A stretch of DNA of 64,000 nucleotides from JALHOP01 sp964484195 (GTDB taxonomy: Bacteria > Myxococcota > XYA12-FULL-58-9 > JALHOP01), in contig CAZAER010000001.1 in assembly GCA_964484195.1 (NCBI GenBank), forward strand, positions 868,001 through 932,000, read 5' to 3'. Of the stretch, positions 57,215 to 64,000 are shown piece after piece. The notes beneath the pieces were generated by a model, which ran no database searches, was not told the DNA's origin, and saw only the letters and a list, made by a program, of their open reading frames with translations. Position 1 is the stretch's first letter. Every line of letters begins with the position of its first letter. The translations under genes were made by a program, and so were the position numbers.

Positions 57215-60200
57215 TCACAACGGATAGAGGAAGAGCTCGCTGACACCTTTGCGGCCGAGGTCGCCAATGACGATCAGCGACGACTCGTCGGCGGTCGCCA
57301 TGATGCGCTCGATGGTTCGTGACTTCATCGGCGGAACGATGGTGGTCACGGCGCCGCCGGTGCCGGCCACGGCCAACACCGCGGAGGAATAGGTGCCGTC
57401 GGCCTCACGCCGCTCGGTCACGAAGACCACGCGCCCGTCGCCGAGCCCGAGTAACGGCGAGTCGGAGAAGCCTTTGAGCTGGGTGTTTGCGGGCATGTCG
57501 TAGAGCTCCATCGCCGCCGAGCCGTCGAGGTTGCTCGCATGCAGCTCGAAGCCCGCCGGCCCGACGACCGGGAAGATGACGCGGCCACTCGGCATCACGA
57601 CGATATGGTCATCGTCACCGCCGCTGGCGCTGAGCACGACACTGCCACTACCGTCGATGGGGGCCGCGATGAATCGAGCGTTGTACGTCGGTGGCGCGAA
57701 GGAACCGTAGACGACGTGCTGGCTGTCCGCGCTGATGACGACGCGACCGAGCGACTCGTTGGCGTTGACCTGCCCACTGATCGTCGTGGTGGTCGCGCCG
57801 TCCAAAGTCGACGCGTAGAATGCGTTACCGCCACCGAAATTGGCGCTGAAGATGACGTGGGTGCCGTCGGGAGTAATCTGGATGCTGTCACAACCGATGT
57901 CGATGAAGCCCGAGGCGGCGGTGTCGGGATGCAGCTTGTGGAGCTCGGTGCCGTCGAGCTTCACAGAGTAAACGTTGGTCGGACCAGGTGCGACTGGCCG
58001 TGCCGCGAAGACGACGCGTTGCGAGTCTGGTGTGATCGGATAGGGGCAAGCTCGGCTCGGCGCCCCAGCCGCGCCGCCGCTGACCGCGGGGCTCAGCTTC
58101 ACCGCGTTCTGCCCGTCTGGGTCGACCGCGTAGAGCTCGACGACGCCGTCGGTGTCTTCATCCGCGAGATAGACGATACGGCTGCCGTTCGGTGCCTCGG
58201 CGAAGGCGCCGTTGCTGCTGACGATCGAGCCGCCTGCGGTCATGGGTCCGCTTATGCGGACACGGCCGGTGCCGTTGACGTTCATCGCGAAGAGCTCGTC
58301 CGGCGTACCGATGCCCGCACCGTCCACGAAGAACAAACGTTGCTGGTCATGGGAAATGTGGAGGTCGCCCACGGTCGCGGTGATTGGCGGAGTCGTCACC
58401 GTAGACGGCTGACAGTCGCTGCCCGAGCGATAGGCGATGAAGTCGCTATTGTCGGCGCGACTGAAAAACACGGTGCCGCTCGCCCCTGCCGTGGCTTCGG
58501 TCAGCAGCAAGACGCGCGACGTGGTGGTCACCGGCAGGGTCAGGCGGCAGGACGTCTGCGCGGCGAGGTCGATGATCAACAGGTTCTTGTCGAGCGGCGC
58601 GAAAGAATACGAGGTGGTCGCCGCCAACAGGTTTCCTCTATCGCGGACGACAGAGCTGGCAACGATGTCTTCGGTCACCACCGAGGGAAAGGAATCACTG
58701 ACATTGGCGACCTCACCGCTTGCGAGATCGAACGCGAAGAGATCGTCGCGCGTCCACACCGTCGGATCGCCGCCGAAATAAATCTTGCCGCCGCTCTCGG
58801 TGAGATACCGCGAATACGTCGAGTTCTCGTGGGCGTGCGCCGGAGTCATGCGCCGGTGGTTGCCACCGTCGAAGTCGACGATGAACAAGGCATTGTCGCC
58901 GCTCCCGTCCGGCGTCGCGGAGTAAACGACGTGACCGCTCGGGGTGACGACGAACAGCGGATCGCCGACGCCAGAGGTGTTGAGCCCACCGTCTTCGGTG
59001 AATGCGCCCGAGAGCTTGCGCTTGTCGGATCCATCGAGACGCGCGGCGTAAAGCTCGTAGTGCTCCGAAGGCTCTTCGCGCGCGCCGTACAACACCCAGA
59101 GCCCGTCCGCGGTGATCTCGGGTGAGACCTCGTAGGACGACATGATGTCGCCCACGCCAGAGAGAGCCAGCGACGCACCGCCAGTCATCGGGGCAACGCG
59201 CAGGCGGTCCGAGACGTAGGTGATCGCGCTGCTGTCTGGCGTGACCTGGGGGTAGTAATAAGGAATGACGCTCTCGGGGCCGGAGAGCAGCGTGCGGCTA
59301 CCGCCCGTAAGCGGCACCTTGAAGAGCTCGACGGCGCCGTCGCCATCGCTGTCGGCGGCGAAGATGACCGTGGCTCCATCGGGCGCGAAGTCGGCGGTGA
59401 AGTTGCGGTAGCTCGCGTGCACCATGCCGAGACCGCTGAAGGAGCCGCTGAGCTTCATTTTGTTGGCGCCATCTGCATCCACCGCGTAGAGCTCACGGAC
59501 ATCCGGGGTGTCGTCGTCGGCGATGTAGATGAGACGCGCCCCCGCGGGCGCCACCGCGAACGAGAAGCTCTCCTCGCCGCTCTGACCAGCGCGGCCGCTG
59601 CCGTTGATCTTGAGCAGACCAGTGCCCGATGTGGTCACCGAATAGAGCTCGGGCTGGTCTTCGTTGTCGACCATGAAGACGACGCGGCTGCCGTCCGCGA
59701 CCATGCGCGGCCGCGTGATGTATTTGCCGTAGTCTTCGGAAGTCTCGAACATGATGCGGCCGGGCACCGCACCGTGGGTCAACGACGCGCCCGTCCCGCC
59801 ATCGCGGGCAGCGAGGAAGAGGTCGAGGACGTCGCTCCCCGGAGGATAGGCAACGTACACGACCTGAGTCTCGTCCGACGATAGCCACATGGCCTGGACG
59901 CGCTCCGGCCCCGACAAGCGCAGCGTCGACATGTCCGCGAGGTCGGTCCGCCACAGGCCTTCGTCGTGGAGACCAATGGCGAGTGCTGCCGTCGTGAGAC
60001 GTCGCACCTGTCCGATGAGCGGCGATGCCTTGACGTCTCCGTCCGCTATCGAGAACAAGCGGGCTTCCTCGTCGGCGGTCACCACGGCGACGCCGATCAT
60101 GCGGCCATTGTCGGCATCCACGGTGAGCTCGCTATACGTGAAGCCAAACGGCTTCTCCGCGTAGGTGAGCGCCTCGTGCAGTCGATTGATGCACGACCCG

Positions 60201-60436
60201 TCACCGGTGCGGCCTTCGACACACGCAACGCCCGCAGCACAGGCGCAAACGCCGCTGCAATCGGAGCCGTAGGTCCCGGGCGGGCACTCGTCCAACGGAT
60301 CGATGTCGTCATCGGTCAGCTGGTCTTCGTCACCGGTCTGCTGCTCGGGGCCGTTGTTCTTGTCGCTGCAGGCGGCGGCGAAGACGGTGAAGACGATCAA
60401 GACGGGGAGAAATCGGTAGTTGCCGCAGGGAGCCAT
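57215..60436 (-). CDS. TolB/WD40-like beta-propeller lipoprotein
   Basis: 1073 residues from the ATG at 60436 (a TTG 7 codons upstream is less likely). Lipobox AAAC (FLPVLIVFTVFAAAC). A Cys-rich EGF-like module (about 50-85; CPPGTYGSDCSGVCAC) is followed by about 18 blades of the PD40/TolB type. The recurring unit is (S/T)-x-(D/N)-(G/S)-x-x-(V/I)-(V/I)-(F/Y)-x-(A/S)-D-x-D-x-D-(G/T)-x-x-E-L-(Y/F)-x-V, for example DEDTDGVVELYAVD and DSDGDGAVELFKV. Three propellers of six blades would fit. Likely a surface or periplasmic binding protein. Confidence 0.85.
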   Translation of the reverse strand: MAPCGNYRFLPVLIVFTVFAAACSDKNNGPEQQTGDEDQLTDDDIDPLDECPPGTYGSDCSGVCACAAGVACVEGRTGDGSCINRLHEALTYAEKPFGFTYSELTVDADNGRMIGVAVVTADEEARLFSIADGDVKASPLIGQVRRLTTAALAIGLHDEGLWRTDLADMSTLRLSGPERVQAMWLSSDETQVVYVAYPPGSDVLDLFLAARDGGTGASLTHGAVPGRIMFETSEDYGKYITRPRMVADGSRVVFMVDNEDQPELYSVTTSGTGLLKINGSGRAGQSGEESFSFAVAPAGARLIYIADDDTPDVRELYAVDADGANKMKLSGSFSGLGMVHASYRNFTADFAPDGATVIFAADSDGDGAVELFKVPLTGGSRTLLSGPESVIPYYYPQVTPDSSAITYVSDRLRVAPMTGGASLALSGVGDIMSSYEVSPEITADGLWVLYGAREEPSEHYELYAARLDGSDKRKLSGAFTEDGGLNTSGVGDPLFVVTPSGHVVYSATPDGSGDNALFIVDFDGGNHRRMTPAHAHENSTYSRYLTESGGKIYFGGDPTVWTRDDLFAFDLASGEVANVSDSFPSVVTEDIVASSVVRDRGNLLAATTSYSFAPLDKNLLIIDLAAQTSCRLTLPVTTTSRVLLLTEATAGASGTVFFSRADNSDFIAYRSGSDCQPSTVTTPPITATVGDLHISHDQQRLFFVDGAGIGTPDELFAMNVNGTGRVRISGPMTAGGSIVSSNGAFAEAPNGSRIVYLADEDTDGVVELYAVDPDGQNAVKLSPAVSGGAAGAPSRACPYPITPDSQRVVFAARPVAPGPTNVYSVKLDGTELHKLHPDTAASGFIDIGCDSIQITPDGTHVIFSANFGGGNAFYASTLDGATTTTISGQVNANESLGRVVISADSQHVVYGSFAPPTYNARFIAAPIDGSGSVVLSASGGDDDHIVVMPSGRVIFPVVGPAGFELHASNLDGSAAMELYDMPANTQLKGFSDSPLLGLGDGRVVFVTERREADGTYSSAVLAVAGTGGAVTTIVPPMKSRTIERIMATADESSLIVIGDLGRKGVSELFLYPL

Positions 60437-60488
60437 GTTCGCTGGCTTTTGACGCAACGCTCAGCCAGGGGCAACCGACAATCTGACA

Positions 60489-62567
60489 ATGGCTGGGACC
60501 CCTATCGGCCGTCGGATCCCCGGCGACGTCGCCATGATGGCCGTCGAGCGCGCTCCCGTAGCGGCGGTCGCGCGCCCCAAGTCGATTTCCGACGCCGGCG
60601 AAACCAAGCGGCTCCCAGACGCGCCGTCCGGCCTATACGGTCGCGCGCAGCAAGCACGCGCCAGCCTCAAGAAGATGCTCGCGCGCCGCCCCGCGTTCAT
60701 GGGTGGGCGCGTCTTCGAAACCGACTCCTCGAGGGGCCGGCTCGCCGACTTCATGGCGAGCGAGATGACCGCGCTCAACGCGTCGGGAACCGTCCGATAC
60801 AGCAAGGCCCCTAACGAGCGCCTGCGCCTTGCCGGACAGCTGCCCGAGACCACCGTGCTTTCGGACTACCGGCGTGGCCCTGGCAACGTGGTGCCGAGCG
60901 CTCGAACCTGGCCGGGGATCGACGCCGAAACCCTCGCCCGTCCCGGGAGCCAGAGCGATCCGGCAATTCTCGAATGCGGCTCGGTGCTCTCGATCATCGA
61001 GAACCGTTTCTTCCTGCGAGAGGTCGAACGACGGGGCGGCAATTTTGCGACCTTCGAGCGCATGCTCGAGCGCAATCGCGTCGAAGTGACCACCAATCCG
61101 GAGACCAAAGCGAGCCCGCTGGTCACGTTCTACGCCTTGGAATACTTCGCGGAGGGCGCGATTGACGAGAAGAGTGCCCGCGAGGTCGTCCGCCGCGGTG
61201 ATCTCGTCTACATCCAGGGCGATCCCGCCTACAGCACGCGCTTCAGCGGACCCAACCAAGGTTGGCACCTCGCCTGTGTCGGTGAGAACGAGGCGGGCGA
61301 GCCGCTCTTCGTCGGCTTCAGCAGCCAGATGACCCGCGCCTTCACCTACGCCGAGATGCGCGAGCTCATGCTCGAAGAGTACGCTCCAGCGGAGCGCGAG
61401 CGAATCACCATCGGAGGAGTCCGCACCATTCGCCGCTTCGACCAAGCGATGTTCGAGGATGCGCTCGCAAGAGCCAAGGCGCCGCCCGCGGTGGTGTCGA
61501 GCAGCGATCGCGTTGCACCGGAAAACATGCAGGCTAGCTTGGAAGCCTTCGAGGTGCGTGATGCCGACGACGCTCGCCTATTGAAAGGCGCCCAAGACTT
61601 CCTCGCCGAAGTGCGGCGCCATCCGGAGAAGTCGCACGTCCTCCACCTCCAGGGCCGGCCGGGACGCGGCAAGACGCACCTCGCGCTGGCGTTGATGCGC
61701 GCGCTCGGGGAGCAAGGCAAGACGACGAGCTTCCTCGCGCCGCGTCAGGTAGGCGACCGCTACAATATGCTGCTGACAGCCGACGCGGTGCGGGGCGAGA
61801 AAGCCTTCTGGAAGGACATCACCAAGCGCATCGCCGCCGACGTCGTCGTGCTCGACGACATGAACGAGGGCTATGGCATCGGGCCCGACATCGCCCAGCA
61901 GACGCTGGATGCGGCCGGCAAGACAACGAAGGTCGTCATCATCACCGGCAACGTCCTTCCGAAGAACGATACCCCGGGAGCCAAAGCGCTGGATCTCGCG
62001 AGCTGGGCTGCTGCTGACCCGACACGACGCGCGCAAGCCAGCGTGCTCGGAATCACCGGCGTGAGTCGGCGCAATGAGGGCGCGTGGACGACTGCCACCG
62101 AGCTCGCGCGCATGAGCAACGACCAGAAGCTCGCTGCCCTCGCCACTGCAAAGCCAAGCGAAGCCTCACCATCGGCGGGCGTGGTCGTGACGACCCGGGC
62201 GAGCGACGTCGCCAAGGTCATGAAAGCCGCCAATGCCAAGCTCTCGGTGCGCTGTGCCGGGCCGGCATACGTCGATCGCAAGGTCACTAGCGACTCCGAT
62301 TTCCGAACCGAGGAGAGCCGCGGCAGCGACGTCATCGTCGTCGACACGAGCGTCCACACCTGTCTCTATGGCGCCATCATGCAGCTGACCGCTTTAGCGG
62401 AGCGCATCTTCAGCCAGCCCCGAAAAAAGGCCGTGCTGTGCATCTCGGTCCCATTGGCGGAGCTCAAGGCCGAGCTCGCACGCTACTACGAGCTCAACAA
62501 CGCCTGCGGCGACTATTCCGACCATATCGCGAACCGCGTGGCGACGGTCTTCCCCGAGCTCGCCTAA
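60489..62567 (+). CDS. transglutaminase (TGL)-like domain fused to AAA+ ATPase
   Basis: 692 residues. N-terminal region (about 1-110) Ala/Arg/Pro-rich; second part (about 135-310) resembles bacterial protein-glutamine gamma-glutamyltransferase (TGL): E162-C163 in AILECGSVL and then RRGDLVYIQGDPAYSTR and NQGWHLACVGENEAG with H260. In TGL the position near H260 is a Glu, so this could be a Cys-His protease- or transferase-type site. Third, a DnaA/DnaC-like AAA+ domain (about 345-520) with Walker A GRPGRGKTH (389-397) and Walker B VVVLDDMN (452-459). A C-terminal mixed domain (about 575-692) ends the protein. No signal peptide. I know no described protein with this order. Confidence 0.75.
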   Translation: MAGTPIGRRIPGDVAMMAVERAPVAAVARPKSISDAGETKRLPDAPSGLYGRAQQARASLKKMLARRPAFMGGRVFETDSSRGRLADFMASEMTALNASGTVRYSKAPNERLRLAGQLPETTVLSDYRRGPGNVVPSARTWPGIDAETLARPGSQSDPAILECGSVLSIIENRFFLREVERRGGNFATFERMLERNRVEVTTNPETKASPLVTFYALEYFAEGAIDEKSAREVVRRGDLVYIQGDPAYSTRFSGPNQGWHLACVGENEAGEPLFVGFSSQMTRAFTYAEMRELMLEEYAPAERERITIGGVRTIRRFDQAMFEDALARAKAPPAVVSSSDRVAPENMQASLEAFEVRDADDARLLKGAQDFLAEVRRHPEKSHVLHLQGRPGRGKTHLALALMRALGEQGKTTSFLAPRQVGDRYNMLLTADAVRGEKAFWKDITKRIAADVVVLDDMNEGYGIGPDIAQQTLDAAGKTTKVVIITGNVLPKNDTPGAKALDLASWAAADPTRRAQASVLGITGVSRRNEGAWTTATELARMSNDQKLAALATAKPSEASPSAGVVVTTRASDVAKVMKAANAKLSVRCAGPAYVDRKVTSDSDFRTEESRGSDVIVVDTSVHTCLYGAIMQLTALAERIFSQPRKKAVLCISVPLAELKAELARYYELNNACGDYSDHIANRVATVFPELA

Positions 62568-62644
62568 AGGTTGTCCGCGAACGCTTGCGCAGAAAGAGCG
62601 CCCGGCGTAATGGGCCTGTCGACCTACGAGCGCGAGGAAGTCAC

Positions 62645-63835
62645 GTGAAGATTCACGAGTTCCAGGGCAAAGAGATCTTCAGGAAGTTCGGCATCCCTGT
62701 CCCCAAGGGTGCAGCCGCCAAGACCCCCGACGAAGCATCCAAGGTCGCTTCCGACCTCGGCGGAAAAGTCGTCGTCAAGGCACAGATTCACGCCGGTGGC
62801 CGCGGCAAAGGCACGCTCATCGAGAAGCCCGATGTTCGCGGCGTCAAGGTCGTCGCCAACGCGCAAGAAGCCGCTGACTACACCAAGTCGCTGCTCGGCA
62901 ATCACCTGCGAACCAAGCAGACGGGGCCCGAAGGCCAGAAGGTCAAACAAGTCCTCGTCGAGCAAGCGAGTGAAATCGCCAAGGAGCTCTACGTCGCCGT
63001 CGTCCTCGATCGCGACACGAGCCGGATTGCCATCATCGCCTCGACCGAAGGCGGCATGGACATCGAAGAGGTCGCCGAGAAGCACCCGGACAAGATCTTG
63101 AAGCAACACATCGAGCCCGCCACCGGGATGATGCCGTTCGCTGGTCGCAAGCTCGCGTACCAGCTCGGCATGACCGGCGACACCGCCAAACAAGCGGCGA
63201 CGCTCTTCGGCAAGCTCTACGAGTGTTTCGTCGGCACCGACGCGGCGATGGTCGAAGTCAATCCGCTCATCATCACCAAGAGCGGCGACGTCATGGCCCT
63301 CGATGCCAAGCTCAACTTCGACGAGAACGCCCTCTTCCGTCACAAGGAAATCGCGGCCTACCGCGACGTCGATGAAGAGGATCCCAAGGAGCGCGACGCC
63401 AAAGACGCGAACCTCTCGTACGTCGCCCTCGACGGCAGCATCGGTTGCCTCGTGAACGGCGCTGGTCTCGCGATGGCCACCATGGACATCATCAAGTACG
63501 CAGGCGGCTCGCCGGCGAACTTCCTCGATGTCGGTGGCGGCGCGACCGCGGCTCAGGTCACCACGGCGTTCAAGATCATCCTCGCGGACAAGAACGTGAA
63601 GGCGATCCTGGTCAATATCTTCGGCGGCATCGCCAAGTGCGACGTCATCGCCGAAGGCATCGTGACCGCGGCGAAACAGGTTGGCTTGAAGCTGCCGCTG
63701 ATCGTCCGTCTCGAAGGCACGAACGTCGAGCTCGGCAAGAAGATCCTGGCCGAGAGCGGTCTCGCCATCACCCCGGCGAACGACATGTTGGACGCCGCCA
63801 CAAAAGCCGTGTCCGCCGCAGGAGGTAAGAAATGA
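62645..63835 (+). CDS. sucC: succinyl-CoA ligase, beta subunit
   Basis: 396 residues from the GTG at 62645 with GAGGAAG 6 nt upstream; longer frames lie over the previous gene. ATP-grasp N terminus (MKIHEFQGKEIFRKFGIPVPKG; VKAQIHAGGRGK), EVNPLII, and the C-terminal CoA-ligase part (GSIGCLVNGAGLAMATMD; LVNIFGGIAKCD). SucCD makes succinate, CoA and ATP or GTP from succinyl-CoA in the TCA cycle. The stop overlaps the sucD start (ATGA), the usual operon. Confidence 0.97.
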   Translation: MKIHEFQGKEIFRKFGIPVPKGAAAKTPDEASKVASDLGGKVVVKAQIHAGGRGKGTLIEKPDVRGVKVVANAQEAADYTKSLLGNHLRTKQTGPEGQKVKQVLVEQASEIAKELYVAVVLDRDTSRIAIIASTEGGMDIEEVAEKHPDKILKQHIEPATGMMPFAGRKLAYQLGMTGDTAKQAATLFGKLYECFVGTDAAMVEVNPLIITKSGDVMALDAKLNFDENALFRHKEIAAYRDVDEEDPKERDAKDANLSYVALDGSIGCLVNGAGLAMATMDIIKYAGGSPANFLDVGGGATAAQVTTAFKIILADKNVKAILVNIFGGIAKCDVIAEGIVTAAKQVGLKLPLIVRLEGTNVELGKKILAESGLAITPANDMLDAATKAVSAAGGKK

Positions 63836-64000
63836 GCGTCCTCGTCGACAAGAACACACGCCTCCTCATCCAGGGCATCACCGGCCAGGCGGGCTCGTTC
63901 CACGCCAAACAAATGATCGAATACGGCACCAACGTGGTCGCCGGCGTCACCCCTGGTAAGGGCGGCGAGAAGTTCGAAGGCAAGGTGCCGCTGTTCGACA
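63832..64000 (+). CDS. sucD: succinyl-CoA ligase, alpha subunit (3' partial)
   Basis: ATG at 63832, preceded by GGAGG 6 nt upstream inside sucC. The first 56 residues are visible and typical: MSVLVDKNTRLLIQGITGQAGSFHAKQMIEYGT with the CoA-binding GITGQAG loop, then VVAGVTPGKGG. The active-site His lies beyond the window edge. Confidence 0.97.
   Translation, partial: MSVLVDKNTRLLIQGITGQAGSFHAKQMIEYGTNVVAGVTPGKGGEKFEGKVPLFD

Noticed and set aside
57539..59125. 528-codon plus-strand frame inside the beta-propeller gene
   Set aside because: Mirror of the Asp-rich propeller repeats; no start context or signal.
1..64000. tRNA or rRNA genes
   Set aside because: I looked through the gaps for cloverleaf arms, TTC-type T-loops and CCA ends and saw none; a covariance-model scan would be needed to exclude them fully.

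Overview
The window is GC-rich, with most third codon positions G or C, and very gene-dense. It comes from a Gram-negative, LPS-making bacterium (lptD, lpxK, TonB, many lipoproteins). The gene mix points to Myxococcota or a related deltaproteobacterial lineage: a eukaryote-type Ser/Thr kinase, a double-FHA protein, a Tgl-like TPR lipoprotein, a CheA with a fused receiver, DUF1592/DUF1552 gene pairs, carboxypeptidase-regulatory and collagen-like surface proteins. This assignment is an inference from gene content, not from a marker phylogeny.

Layout. 1-4271: two hypotheticals, a membrane-anchored protein with carboxypeptidase-regulatory repeats and a collagen-like lipoprotein. 4296-5275: an rpsL-rpsG operon on the minus strand with promoter and terminator but no fusA. 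5339-6226: a protein built of 34-residue FGYVDNA repeats. 6635-9660: first DUF1592-DUF1552 pair. 9740-15331: MgtE, a TonB-like protein, a protein with three TonB-C-like repeats and a lipoprotein phosphatase. 15428-16275: a solitary rplC followed by a REP-like doublet. 16331-18432: four genes arranged A-B-A'-B', all small proteins with a two-helix membrane hairpin. 18429-24430: FHA and TPR proteins, an outer-membrane barrel, a lipoprotein, a hypothetical and a Ser/Thr kinase. 24431-24775: a candidate small RNA. 24776-29751: amidohydrolase, M23 peptidase, LpxK and two hypotheticals. 29912-36317: a chemosensory operon (two CheW, CheA-REC, CheB, CheR-TPR) and a response regulator. 36385-40436: a cAMP cassette (CHASE2 cyclase, cAMP-binding regulator, class II-type phosphodiesterase). 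40440-48167: FolC, a TMTC-like membrane protein, secreted proteins, LptD and a divergent TrpD-like enzyme. 48168-48711: a 61-codon gene with a long structured leader. 48737-52431: SRPBCC and zinc-ribbon proteins, RecG with an in-frame heptanucleotide repeat, GreA. 52477-60436: second DUF1552-DUF1592 pair, a lipoprotein and a large beta-propeller lipoprotein. 60489-62567: a transglutaminase-like/AAA+ fusion. 62645-64000: sucC and the start of sucD.

Two general patterns stand out. Many first genes have a -10-like hexamer ending about 6-9 nt before the start codon and no Shine-Dalgarno, which suggests leaderless transcripts. Convergent genes are packed so tightly that three pairs share a CTAG that holds both stop codons. 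The best candidates for undescribed biology are the A-B-A'-B' hairpin-protein operon (16331-18432), the TGL-like/AAA+ fusion (60489-62567), the FGYVDNA repeat protein, and the possible phase-variable repeat in recG.
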